A DNA stretch of 64,000 bases from Paenibacillus sp. GP183. Its GTDB lineage: Bacteria > Bacillota > Bacilli > Paenibacillales > NBRC-103111. Location of the stretch: assembly GCF_900104695.1 (NCBI RefSeq), contig NZ_FNSW01000001.1, forward strand, positions 4,086,001-4,150,000, written 5' to 3'. The translations under genes were made by a program, and so were the position numbers. Positions 36,946 through 45,339 of this stretch are shown here, piece after piece. The notes beneath the pieces were generated by a model that did not search any database, was not told the origin of the DNA, and was given only the letters and a program-made list of their open reading frames with translations. The first letter of the stretch is position 1; each line of letters begins with the position of its first letter.

Positions 36946-37806
36946 ATGTTTAAAAATCATAAAACCCTTGTTAAAGCTATAGTCATCACAGCAGTTATAG
37001 TTCTAATGGCTGGCTGCAGCAGCAAATCTGCTGTTATCCCAAGCAGCACACCATCCGCGTCCTCTGCAGCGACTCCTACAGTAACTCCTGCAATGACACC
37101 TGCAGCATCAACTTCAACAACGACGCCTTATGCATCGGCTTCCACAAGCCCATCAGCTTCCGGAACTCCTGCTAACACAGGTAAGCCATCAAGTCAGCCG
37201 AATGCCGTGTCGGTCGTCGCGAATCCGAAGGAAATCACCGTATTGGTGAACAAGAGCTTCCGTTTGCCGGATGGCTACAAGCCTGATCCCCTGGTGGACC
37301 CCAACGTGCCTTTTATCTTCGAAGGAAAATCGGAGAAGCGTATGCTCCGCAAGGAAGCAGCAGATGCGCTTGAGAAGCTGTTCACAGGGGCCAAAGCTGA
37401 CGGCATATCCCTGGCTGGAGTATCCGCTTACCGATCTGAAGCTACACAGAACACACTATACAACAACTATGTCAAAAAAGACGGCGTAGAAGCCGCTAAT
37501 AAATACAGCGCCAAGCCAGGCACAAGCGAGCATCAGACAGGGCTTGCCATCGATGTTTCGGGATCCACGGGGAAATGTGCGGCCGAGGACTGCTTTACCG
37601 GAACGAAGGAGGCCAACTGGCTGGTGGATCATGCCGCTGAGTATGGTTATATTGTCCGTTACCTGAAGGGTAAGGAATCCATCACTGGTTATCAGTACGA
37701 GCCGTGGCATATTCGGTTTGTAGGCAAAGATATCGCCAAGGAAATAATGGCCAAAGGCATCACTTTGGAGGAGTATCTGAAACAAGCCATCCCCGTATCG
37801 AAATAG
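36946..37806 (+). CDS. VanY-like D-alanyl-D-alanine carboxypeptidase lipoprotein
   Basis: A 286-residue M15-family carboxypeptidase that trims D-Ala from peptidoglycan stem peptides outside the membrane. The lipobox VLMAGC gives a lipid-anchored Cys23. A Ser/Thr/Pro/Ala-rich linker spans about 25-90. The zinc motifs are SEHQTGLAIDVSG (His and Asp ligands) and EPWHIRFVG (catalytic Glu and His ligand), with SAYRSEATQ before them. Length is typical for linker-bearing VanY homologues. GGGAGGAG precedes ATG 36946. It is likely a housekeeping wall enzyme; no van resistance genes are adjacent. Confidence 0.9.
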   Translation: MFKNHKTLVKAIVITAVIVLMAGCSSKSAVIPSSTPSASSAATPTVTPAMTPAASTSTTTPYASASTSPSASGTPANTGKPSSQPNAVSVVANPKEITVLVNKSFRLPDGYKPDPLVDPNVPFIFEGKSEKRMLRKEAADALEKLFTGAKADGISLAGVSAYRSEATQNTLYNNYVKKDGVEAANKYSAKPGTSEHQTGLAIDVSGSTGKCAAEDCFTGTKEANWLVDHAAEYGYIVRYLKGKESITGYQYEPWHIRFVGKDIAKEIMAKGITLEEYLKQAIPVSK

Positions 37807-37878
37807 AACCATCTGTTTCAAGCTTCTCCGTTTAGGGTAAGAAGACGAGTACCCCCTAAGCAAAGGAGAGGATCTGCC

Positions 37879-38196
37879 ATGGACAAGAACAAGTATTGGG
37901 TTAGCGTCGGCGATCAGGAAATTGTGCCCGAGGGAGAAACCTTTAATCACGAATTCGAAATTGAAGCAACGGATCAAGAAATCACCGAGCTTAGAGGTCA
38001 GCTGGATGATCTGGTTAAAGCGGACACGGAGCTGCTTTCACGAGCCGCAACCCCTTATGAACCTTTGCCAGAGCCCAACCAGGAGGTCAAAAACGTCTCC
38101 TATGACGACCAGCTCAAAAACGTATACCGTCTCATCCATCAGTTGGGAGTACCTGAAACCAAAAATCATATAGAAGAAATGCATGTTATTGAATAA
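37879..38196 (+). CDS. hypothetical acidic protein, 105 residues
   Basis: A soluble, acidic protein of unrecognised family. It starts DKNKYWVSVGDQEIVPEG and contains EIEATDQEITELRGQLDDLVKADTELL, a helical part, a Pro-rich turn (ATPYEPLPEPNQ) and a C-terminal helix DQLKNVYRLIHQLGVPETKNHIEEM. There is no signal peptide. AAAGGAGAGG precedes ATG 37879. Similar small proteins are, as far as I can judge, scattered in Paenibacillaceae; no function is claimed. Confidence 0.75.
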   Translation: MDKNKYWVSVGDQEIVPEGETFNHEFEIEATDQEITELRGQLDDLVKADTELLSRAATPYEPLPEPNQEVKNVSYDDQLKNVYRLIHQLGVPETKNHIEEMHVIE

Positions 38197-38214
38197 AAAT
38201 AGACGAATTTGTTC

Positions 38215-38260
38215 CGCAGCACCTTATTTTCCTATTGGAGAAGAGGCGCTGTGTTTTTTT
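38215..38260 (+). terminator. probable terminator
   Basis: CGCAGC pairs with GCTGTG at the base of an imperfect hairpin, followed by seven T. Confidence 0.6.
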
Positions 38261-38345
38261 ATGCAAATAGTTATTGTCCATTGATCAATTTATTGTTAAG
38301 ATCTTTACATGCTATTTACAAAAAAAAGGATGAGGGAGACGTACT

Positions 38346-39140
38346 ATGAAAAAATGGTCGGTCATGATAGCAGCAATTGTATTAATTATATCCTTAATGG
38401 GCTGCGCCTCTAACGGAACAGGCGGCTCCGGCAAGAAAGTACTCGTTGCATCCGATGCAACCTATTCGCCTATGGAATACATGGACAAGGATAAAATGAC
38501 AGGCTTTGACATTGAATTTCTGGCTGAGGTAATGAAAGAAGCAGGGATCAGCTACGAAGTGAAAAACGTAGGCTGGGACGCAATGTTGGAGAGTGTAAAA
38601 CAAGGAACTGAGTATAAAGCAGGTATCTCGAGTATTACGATCACGGATGAGCGTAAGCAATCCTACGATTTCTCGATTCCTTATTTTGAGTCTATCAATA
38701 TGATCCTGGTTAAAGCAGACAGCCCGGTGAAAAGTGCGGACGATCTTAAAGGCAAGAAGGTAGCTGTGCAGGGCGGAACAACTGCTGATGAGCTGATGAC
38801 CAAGGTTATGGGCACAGGAAACACCAGCTTGAAAAAATTTGACAGCAATGCTGTGGCTTTGCTCGAGATGGAAAAAGGCGGCGTTGAAGCTGTTGTGGCA
38901 GATATCGCAGTCGTGCGAGAGTATGTGAAGAATCACCCTGACAAGAAGCTGAAAAGCGTTCCGGATACTAAAAATTTCGTACCTGAATATTATGGCATTG
39001 CTTTTCCAAAAGGCAGTGATTTGAAAGCAAAGATTGATCCTGCTATTAAAAAGTTAATGGATAATGGCAGCTATGCCAAGCTTTTCAAAAAATGGTTCAA
39101 CGAAGATCCGAATATTGCAAATATACAAAAAGCTAGCTAA
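38346..39140 (+). CDS. amino-acid ABC importer, substrate-binding lipoprotein
   Basis: A 264-residue solute-binding protein of the polar/basic amino acid family. Lipobox SLMGCAS anchors Cys20. The family hallmarks are KVLVASDATYSPMEYMDKDKMTGFDIEFLAEVMKEAG, SSITITDERKQSYDFSIPYFES (amino-acid carboxylate contacts) and DLKGKKVAVQGGTTADEL. It delivers substrate to the permease and ATPase encoded next. A terminator-like hairpin follows the gene, which would make the binding protein more abundant than the membrane parts. The substrate is likely a polar amino acid. Confidence 0.9.
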   Translation: MKKWSVMIAAIVLIISLMGCASNGTGGSGKKVLVASDATYSPMEYMDKDKMTGFDIEFLAEVMKEAGISYEVKNVGWDAMLESVKQGTEYKAGISSITITDERKQSYDFSIPYFESINMILVKADSPVKSADDLKGKKVAVQGGTTADELMTKVMGTGNTSLKKFDSNAVALLEMEKGGVEAVVADIAVVREYVKNHPDKKLKSVPDTKNFVPEYYGIAFPKGSDLKAKIDPAIKKLMDNGSYAKLFKKWFNEDPNIANIQKAS

Positions 39141-39150
39141 ACTAAAAAAT

Positions 39151-39186
39151 AAGCACGCGTAATGTACTGCGTTACGTGTGCTTTTC
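39151..39186 (+). terminator. hairpin between binding-protein and permease genes
   Basis: AAGCACGCGTAA pairs with TTACGTGTGCTT, followed by TTCTCTTTTT. It probably causes partial termination inside the operon. Confidence 0.75.
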
Positions 39187-39228
39187 TCTTTTTAACCTTT
39201 TTAGGCAAGATTGGAAAGGAAGAATATG

Positions 39229-39882
39229 ATGGATTTCAGATTTGACATTATTCTCGATTACGCCCCTTTATTGCTTAAGGGAACATTATATACGATCGGT
39301 ATATCCCTTCTGTCTATTTTATTTGGAGCTATTCTTGGACTGGCTGTCGGGTTTGGGAAAATGTCGAAGCGATGGTATTTCCATTCTCCGATGAATGCAT
39401 ACATTAACTTTTTTCGCGGCACCCCGTTGCTGGTGCAAATATATCTGGTACATTTTGGTCTGGTTCCACTCTTGATGGGTCAATCGAATGCGATTGTTGC
39501 CTCTATCTTGGCGTTGACATTGAATTCTGCCGCTTATTGTGCGGAGATTTACAGGGCTGGCATTCAATCGATTGACAAAGGCCAGATGGAAGCGGCGCGC
39601 TCGCTGGGTATGTCTCATTTTGAAGCGATGAGGTTTATAATTGTCCCCCAAGCTGTCAAACGAATGATACCGGCCTTCGGCAATGAATTTATCGTACTCG
39701 TGAAAGACTCTTCCCTTGTAGCACTCGTTGCGGCCCCAGAGATTATGTACTGGAGCAATGCCATGAAAGGTCAGTATATGCGGATCTGGGAGCCATATTT
39801 GGCGGCAGCCTTCATTTATTTCATCCTCACTTATTCTCTGAGCAAACTGCTGTCTTACTTGGAAAGGAGAGTGAAGAACTAA
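39229..39882 (+). CDS. amino-acid ABC importer permease
   Basis: A 217-residue permease of the HisM/GlnP family. An N-terminal segment [27 protein letters not shown] is followed by about four more membrane helices. The [18 protein letters not shown] motif and the EAA loop [31 protein letters not shown] are both characteristic. ATG 39229 (or 39226) follows GGAAAGGAAG. The ATPase gene starts one base after its stop, giving tight coupling. Confidence 0.9.
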   Translation: MDFRFDIILDYAPLLLKGTLYTIGISLLSILFGAILGLAVGFGKMSKRWYFHSPMNAYINFFRGTPLLVQIYLVHFGLVPLLMGQSNAIVASILALTLNSAAYCAEIYRAGIQSIDKGQMEAARSLGMSHFEAMRFIIVPQAVKRMIPAFGNEFIVLVKDSSLVALVAAPEIMYWSNAMKGQYMRIWEPYLAAAFIYFILTYSLSKLLSYLERRVKN

Positions 39883-39883
39883 C

Positions 39884-40615
39884 ATGGACCCCATCATTCA
39901 AGTGAGAAATTTGAAAAAGTCGTTTGGCCCGAATGAAGTGTTAAAAGACATAAACGTAAATATAGCGGCTCGAGAGGTTGTCGTTGTCATTGGTCCATCC
40001 GGTTCCGGTAAGTCGACCTTGTTAAGATGCCTTAATTTCCTTGAGGAGCCGCAGGGCGGAGATATTCGGATTGAGGGGGTTTCCCTCATGGATCCAAGGA
40101 CCGATATCAGTGATATCCGAGCTGAGGTCGGTATGGTTTTTCAACAATTCAACCTGTTTCCCCACATGAAAGTTATAGATAACATAACCATTGCTCCTGT
40201 GCGAGTTCGAAAATGGCCGATTGAAAAGGCCCGCGCTAAAGCTATAGAGCTTCTGAATAAGGTAGGTTTGGTGGAAAAAGCGAATGCTTATCCCGCATCC
40301 TTGTCAGGTGGACAAGCACAGCGGGTGGCGATTGCAAGAGCATTAGCCATGGAACCCAAGATTATGCTGTTCGACGAGCCTACCTCTGCACTCGATCCAG
40401 AGATGGTCGGTGAAGTGCTCGCTGTTATGAAGAATCTGGCTAAGGAAGGCATGACCATGGTCGTTGTTACCCATGAAATGGGCTTCGCGCGCGAGGTTGG
40501 GGACCGAGTTTTGTTTATGGAGCAGGGACTCGTTGTAGAAGAAGGCTCTCCGGTCGAAGTATTTGAACGTCCGAAACATGAAAGAACCCGAGCATTTTTA
40601 TCCAAAGTGTTGTAA
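39884..40615 (+). CDS. amino-acid ABC importer ATPase, GlnQ/HisP type
   Basis: A 243-residue ATP-binding subunit. Walker [10 protein letters not shown] is at about 35-43, Q loop [12 protein letters not shown], signature LSGGQAQRV, Walker [14 protein letters not shown], and switch His in [13 protein letters not shown]. It ends with [19 protein letters not shown], typical for the polar amino acid importers. It energises uptake with the preceding permease and lipoprotein. Confidence 0.92.
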   Translation: MDPIIQVRNLKKSFGPNEVLKDINVNIAAREVVVVIGPSGSGKSTLLRCLNFLEEPQGGDIRIEGVSLMDPRTDISDIRAEVGMVFQQFNLFPHMKVIDNITIAPVRVRKWPIEKARAKAIELLNKVGLVEKANAYPASLSGGQAQRVAIARALAMEPKIMLFDEPTSALDPEMVGEVLAVMKNLAKEGMTMVVVTHEMGFAREVGDRVLFMEQGLVVEEGSPVEVFERPKHERTRAFLSKVL

Positions 40616-40702
40616 AAAATAGATGAGCCCTGACACTTTTCTTGGGCTTGCGTTTTAATATTAGCTGTGGTAAGATGTCTTTACCGTTGATTTTGTACCC
40701 TA

Positions 40703-40766
40703 TTCACATATTGTAAAGGGTTATCATTGTGGTTGACGATGAATCCTTTTACAATGTGTGAATTTT
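40703..40766 (+). ncRNA. csp leader hairpin, copy 1
   Basis: TTCACATATTGTAAAGG (40703-40719) pairs with CCTTTTACAATGTGTGAA (40745-40762) over a 25-base loop that itself has ATCAT/ATGA pairing, followed by TTTTTA. The same structure, with compensatory changes, precedes the second csp gene. It may be an attenuator or a temperature-responsive leader; an operator reading of the inverted repeat is possible too. Confidence 0.65.
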
Positions 40767-40814
40767 TATTTAATAATAAAAGTAACATGTTAAATTTATT
40801 TTGGAGGTAATCTC

Positions 40815-41015
40815 ATGCAAACAGGAACAGTTAAATGGTTTAACGCAGAAAAAGGATTTGGATTTATCGAAGTTGAAGGTGGAAGCGACGTATTCGTTCA
40901 CTTCTCCGCAATCACTGGCGATGGTTTCAAAACTTTAGACGAAGGCCAACAAGTTCAATTCAACGTGGTACAAGGCAATCGCGGACCACAAGCTGAGAAC
41001 GTTGTAAAGCTTTAA
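40815..41015 (+). CDS. csp: cold-shock protein
   Basis: A 66-residue OB-fold RNA chaperone with RNP1 KGFGFIEV and RNP2 VFVHFSAI, starting [11 protein letters not shown]. It melts RNA secondary structure at low temperature and in stationary phase. TTGGAGG precedes ATG 40815. It is nearly identical to the second copy at 56771-56971. The leader hairpin suggests post-transcriptional control. A YdjO-like gene follows after a terminator. Confidence 0.95.
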   Translation: MQTGTVKWFNAEKGFGFIEVEGGSDVFVHFSAITGDGFKTLDEGQQVQFNVVQGNRGPQAENVVKL

Positions 41016-41030
41016 GTTAAAGCGAAAAGC

Positions 41031-41066
41031 AAGCTGCCCTTGACCTTGAGTTGAGGGCAGCTTTTT
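41031..41066 (+). terminator. terminator between csp and ydjO-like gene
   Basis: AAGCTGCCCT pairs with AGGGCAGCTT around a 13-base loop, followed by TTTC. Confidence 0.8.
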
Positions 41067-41098
41067 CTTGTTCTTCGAGATCGATTAGGAGGTCAACC

Positions 41099-41335
41099 AT
41101 GTATTTTCGTAAAAGATCATTAGAAGACATACCTGAAGAAAGTACTGCAGTGTGGTCTTGTTCCACAGAAGGCTGCAGGGGTTGGATGCGTGATAATTTT
41201 GCGTTCGAGCATGTACCGACTTGCCTTCAATGCTCTGCTCCGATGGTTAGCAGTATGAAGATGCTGCCTCTGCTCGTGAACACGAACGTAGAGATGAAAT
41301 CAATAAAGAAAGGCGTAGCGATTGGTTGTCGCTAA
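41099..41335 (+). CDS. ydjO: YdjO-like cold-inducible zinc-ribbon protein
   Basis: A 78-residue protein with two cysteine pairs, CSTEGC and CLQC, in the YdjO pattern (MYFRKRSLEDIPEESTAVWSC, GWMRDNF, MKMLPLL.NTN). The Cys pairs probably bind zinc. YdjO is named cold-inducible in Bacillus; its activity is unknown. ATG 41099 follows TTAGGAGG. It lies behind csp, and the same pairing recurs at 56403-56971, so the two genes probably act in the same response. The C-terminal ten residues (KKGVAIGCR) differ from the other copy. Confidence 0.88.
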   Translation: MYFRKRSLEDIPEESTAVWSCSTEGCRGWMRDNFAFEHVPTCLQCSAPMVSSMKMLPLLVNTNVEMKSIKKGVAIGCR

Positions 41336-41344
41336 ACGCTTAGG

Positions 41345-41380
41345 CCGCTGACTGGGTCATTCCGGGCAGCGGTTTTTTTT
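41345..41380 (+). terminator. terminator after ydjO-like gene
   Basis: CCGCTG pairs with CAGCGG around a 16-base loop, followed by eight T. Confidence 0.8.
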
Positions 41381-41419
41381 GTCGTGGATAAGTGGGGATT
41401 ATCTCGCTTTTTATAGCTT

Positions 41420-41532
41420 AGTGAGACAAAGCTCACTATTAATAAGCCCAAGTTCACAAATCCATTGAAAAAATTGACGAAATATGAAATAGTAAGCCAA
41501 AGCTCACTTTCAGCAAACTTAAGTTCACGAAT
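41420..41532. repeat. two imperfect 42-base direct repeats
   Basis: Copies at 41420-41461 and 41491-41532 share AAGCTCACT and AAGTTCAC(A/G)AAT at the same spacing, 71 bases apart. A shorter related piece (AGTGAGATTTGACTCATTAA) lies at 41605. This gene-free stretch has no coding signal. It looks like a dispersed intergenic repeat family. Confidence 0.55.
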
Positions 41533-41825
41533 AAGGAGATTTACCTTATTAAATTGAAGGCTGGGTCCTTTTGAGGACAATATTAGGAGTGTGTACTCAT
41601 TATTAGTGAGATTTGACTCATTAACCCCACGGCCCCCAAGTTAAACTGGAGTACTACCCCCTTTAAAGTACACTAATTACTTGGCATAGCGCCCCGTTGA
41701 ATCCAGCCTGCTTCTGTTCGCCGCATCTTGTTCCATTTGTAATGAAAATGAAATACAAATGGCATCTGATTTTAACAGATATTGTGTAATCTATAAGCGA
41801 CCCCCTTTTTTCATATATTTTGCTT

Positions 41826-41863
41826 GGACCTGCCACCCTATGGGTGAGCAGGTCCTTTTTTTT
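41826..41863 (+). terminator. terminator-like hairpin without an upstream gene
   Basis: GGACCTGC pairs with GCAGGTCC, with nested CACCC/GGGTG, followed by eight T. The nearest upstream gene already has its own terminator at 41345, and yesN starts 60 bases later. It may end a small RNA or attenuate the yesN operon. Confidence 0.7.
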
Positions 41864-41926
41864 CCATAACTATCTATGTTGTTAATTTATTAGTCTCCCG
41901 CTACAATACAGGTAGGAGGGCAGATT

Positions 41927-43555
41927 ATGTATAAATTGATGCTGGTGGATGACGAAGAAGACGTTCGGGAAGGGGTTTTCCAGGAAATTGATTGGGAAGC
42001 CTGCGGCTTCGAGGTCATCGAAAAAGCGGAGAACGGGCAGGAAGCATTGGAGCTGATGGAGAAGCAAATCCCCGATATAGTCGTTACCGATATCCAGATG
42101 CCCTTCATGAACGGATTGGAAATGTCCGAGCTGATTCGCGAAAAATATCCCATGACGAAGATCATTATCTTAACGGGACATGATGAATTTGAATATGCGC
42201 AGAAGGCTGTTAAGCTGCATATTGATGAATACGTACTTAAGCCCTTCTCCTCGCAGGAACTCATGCACGCGATCCTCAAGGTGAAAGACCGCATGGACGC
42301 GGAAACGGCAGAGAAAGAAAATATGCACATTTTGAGAGAGCATTACCGGGATAGCCTGCCTGTGATGAGAGAAGCTTTTTTGGCATCGCTGTTAACACGG
42401 AAGCTTTCACTGAAGGAGATCACAGAGAAATCCGAGCATTTCAGCATCAAGTTAGATGGAAACGGTTACGCTGTATCCGTAATCAGTATGGATCACATGT
42501 CGGAAAATAATAACGAAACTTCATTCAAAACCTCGGTGGATCAGGAGCTTAAGCTCTTCGCTGTGTTTAATATAGCAGAGGAAATTGCCCAAAGACATGG
42601 TGCCGGCATTGTCTTCATGCATTTTGATCAGGTTATCCTGCTCTCGGTCAGTGAAGAGAGGGAAGGCTACCTGCCTATGGCCCGAACGCTCGCTGTGCTG
42701 GAAGAAATTCGCCAGAGCATCGAGAAGTTTCTGAAGTTTTCCGTCACTATTGGTGTTAGCAGCGTGACTTCTGCGATTACAGACTGCCTTTACGCCTACA
42801 AAGACGCCATTTCTGCTCTGGATTATCGGTTCATACACGGCAATAACCGGATCATTTGCATAGACGATGTAGAGAAGCGAGTCGCAGAAAAGCTGCGCTT
42901 CGATGAGGACAAGGAGCATGCGCTGATTCGCTGCCTGAAGGTGGGCTCCGTCACCGAGGTCAAAGAGCTGGTGGAGGACTTGTTTCAGGGCATCGCGGAT
43001 ACGCCGGTTTCTTATCAGGATTACCAGGTTTACCTGCTGGAGATCCTGATCAGCTTATTGAAAGCAGCCAAACAATCGGATATTGATATGGACCATTTGT
43101 TTGGAGCCGATTTTACCGTGTTCACGGAAATCAATAAATTCAATAATATCCAGGAAGCCAAGAGCTGGATCGTCGGCATTTGCGCGAAAATTATGGATGT
43201 GATCACCAGGGATCGCCAATATACCTACAAAAATCTGGTCGATATGGCCAAGGAATATACCCAGCAGCATTATCATGAGAGTGATATCTCGATCAATAAG
43301 CTGTGCAATCACTTGCATATCAGTGCAGGTTATTTCAGCTCGATTTTCAAAAAGGAAACGAAAATGACCTTCGTCAATTACTTGATGCAAATCCGCATGG
43401 ATGCCGCGAAGGAGCTGCTCAGATCCACCGATCTCAAAGCTTTTGAGGTAGCGGAAAAAGTGGGCTATTCGGATCCGAATTATTTTAGCTTCAGCTTCCG
43501 AAAGCAAGTAGGTATCTCTCCCAAAGAGTACAGAAACACCCCAAGGGGAGGCTAA
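41927..43555 (+). CDS. yesN: YesN-type AraC-family response regulator
   Basis: A 542-residue response regulator. The receiver domain (1-120) has MLVDDEEDVREG and phosphoacceptor Asp55 (IVVTDIQMPFMNG). A long middle region follows. An AraC-type double HTH is at about 435-540 (SINKLCNHLHISAGYFSSIFKKE; DLKAFEVAEKVGYSDPNYFSFSFRKQVGISPKEYR). It is activated by the YesM-like kinase encoded eight bases downstream and should switch on sugar uptake genes. The tandem repeats at 48149-48184 are candidate binding sites. GTAGGAGG precedes ATG 41927. Confidence 0.93.
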   Translation: MYKLMLVDDEEDVREGVFQEIDWEACGFEVIEKAENGQEALELMEKQIPDIVVTDIQMPFMNGLEMSELIREKYPMTKIIILTGHDEFEYAQKAVKLHIDEYVLKPFSSQELMHAILKVKDRMDAETAEKENMHILREHYRDSLPVMREAFLASLLTRKLSLKEITEKSEHFSIKLDGNGYAVSVISMDHMSENNNETSFKTSVDQELKLFAVFNIAEEIAQRHGAGIVFMHFDQVILLSVSEEREGYLPMARTLAVLEEIRQSIEKFLKFSVTIGVSSVTSAITDCLYAYKDAISALDYRFIHGNNRIICIDDVEKRVAEKLRFDEDKEHALIRCLKVGSVTEVKELVEDLFQGIADTPVSYQDYQVYLLEILISLLKAAKQSDIDMDHLFGADFTVFTEINKFNNIQEAKSWIVGICAKIMDVITRDRQYTYKNLVDMAKEYTQQHYHESDISINKLCNHLHISAGYFSSIFKKETKMTFVNYLMQIRMDAAKELLRSTDLKAFEVAEKVGYSDPNYFSFSFRKQVGISPKEYRNTPRGG

Positions 43556-43563
43556 CGAGGTTT

Positions 43564-45339
43564 ATGGCAAATCGTTTTCATCAATTCGCCTCCTCCTTTG
43601 TAAAAATATTCAAGGTCAAGAGCATTCAGTTCACAATCACGGTCTCGCTCACCTTAATTATAGCTATAGTTCTGCTTTTCGTAGGGGTGATGTATCAAAG
43701 GTTCTCGCAAACCGCAGAGCAAAATGCGGAGCTGAACACGCAGCAGATCGTTGATCAAGTCCGATTTAACCTCGAGGATTATTTGAGGAACATGTCGGAT
43801 CTCTTTGCAGTCGCCCATCAGAAGATTGAGGGTAACCAGAATACGTCGATGACGCGGCTTACCGATCAGCTCTCCACGATTTTGGACACGCGCAATGATA
43901 TTGTCTCGCTCACTTTATTTACCGATAAAGGCGGGCTTGTCACCTCACTTCCATCGGTCGAGCTCAGGAAGAATACAGATTGGACGCAGCAAAGCTGGTT
44001 TAAATCCGCTATGGAGAATAAGAATCACCTTTCGTTCTCACAGCCGCACGTGCAGAATTTGTACAAGGGTCAATATAAATGGGTCGTCTCGATGAGCAAG
44101 AGCATCACCTTTTATCAGAACAACCAAAAAATAGACGGCGTGCTGCTGATCGATGTGAATTTTAAAACAATCGACAACCTCTGCCAAAGAGTAAGCCTCG
44201 GTAAAAAAGGCTATGTTTACATCATTGATGAATCGGCTGGGAATATCGTTTACCATCCTCAGCAGCAGCTTATTTACATTGGCCTCAAGTTTGAAAATGT
44301 GGAGCAAGCGCTTAAATACACGTATGGCAGTTTCGCGGATAATTCGCATGGAGATAAGCGGCTTATCACCGTCAGGACTGTAAATAATATAGGCTGGAAA
44401 ATTATCGGTGTCTCTTATAAGGACGAAATTGTGACGACGCAGCAAGAAATCAGAACCTTTATTGTCTGGCTGCTGATTGTGGTGCTGGTCTTCGTGCTGT
44501 TGATCTCGGCGTTTATGTCGACGAAGATTTCCCGGCCGATTCGCAAGCTGAAAACCTCGATGGAGCAGGTGGAGCAGGGCGATTTTAACATCAGCATTCA
44601 TATCAAAGGTACGGATGAGGTGGAGCAGCTGTCCAGGCGGTTCAATATCATGGTGGCCAGGATCAGGCAGCTGATGGATCAAATCATCGGGGAGCAGGAA
44701 GCGAAGAGGAAATATGAATTCGAAGTGCTTCAAGCCCAGATCAATCCGCACTTCTTGTATAATACGTTAAATTCGATAGTTCGCATGGTGGGCACCGGCA
44801 AAAACGAGGATGTGATCACATCGATCACCTCTCTATCCAAGCTGTTTCGCATCAGCCTGAGCCGCGGCAAAGCGATTATTACGGTAGAAGAAGAGCTTGA
44901 GCATATCCGCAATTATTTGATTTTGCAAAAAATCAGATACAAAAACAAATTCGATTATGTCATTGATGTTGAAGATGAAGTCCTTCCCTACCTGACAATT
45001 AAGCTGATCCTGCAGCCGATTGTGGAAAATGCGATTTACCACGGTATTGAATTCATGCCTTCCGGAGGGCTGATCCAAATCTCTGCAAGAATTGAAGCTG
45101 GGAAGATTTTGTTCCAGGTTCGAGATAACGGTGTGGGCATTCCACCGCAAATGCTGCAAACGATCCTGTCCGGACAGGTGAAAAGCGATAAGGGCTCAGG
45201 GGTTGGCTTTAAAAATGTGCACGAACGGATCAAGCTGTTCCATGGACCCGACTATGGGCTTGAAATCGAGAGCGAACCGGATGAAGGCACCTGTGTGAGT
45301 ATCTGGATGCCTTTGATGAAGGAGGAGAGAATAGGATGA
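43564..45339 (+). CDS. yesM: YesM-type sensor histidine kinase
   Basis: A 591-residue membrane kinase. A transmembrane helix at about 22-45 and another at about 300-322 enclose a double-CACHE extracellular sensor. HAMP follows (STKISRPIRKLKTSMEQVEQGDFN). The His-kinase domain has QINPHFLYNTLNSIVRM with the phosphoacceptor His, then ATP-binding motifs IVENAIYHGIE and VRDNGVGIPP. It probably senses sugar directly or through the binding lipoprotein encoded next, whose start overlaps its stop by four bases. Confidence 0.93.
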   Translation: MANRFHQFASSFVKIFKVKSIQFTITVSLTLIIAIVLLFVGVMYQRFSQTAEQNAELNTQQIVDQVRFNLEDYLRNMSDLFAVAHQKIEGNQNTSMTRLTDQLSTILDTRNDIVSLTLFTDKGGLVTSLPSVELRKNTDWTQQSWFKSAMENKNHLSFSQPHVQNLYKGQYKWVVSMSKSITFYQNNQKIDGVLLIDVNFKTIDNLCQRVSLGKKGYVYIIDESAGNIVYHPQQQLIYIGLKFENVEQALKYTYGSFADNSHGDKRLITVRTVNNIGWKIIGVSYKDEIVTTQQEIRTFIVWLLIVVLVFVLLISAFMSTKISRPIRKLKTSMEQVEQGDFNISIHIKGTDEVEQLSRRFNIMVARIRQLMDQIIGEQEAKRKYEFEVLQAQINPHFLYNTLNSIVRMVGTGKNEDVITSITSLSKLFRISLSRGKAIITVEEELEHIRNYLILQKIRYKNKFDYVIDVEDEVLPYLTIKLILQPIVENAIYHGIEFMPSGGLIQISARIEAGKILFQVRDNGVGIPPQMLQTILSGQVKSDKGSGVGFKNVHERIKLFHGPDYGLEIESEPDEGTCVSIWMPLMKEERIG

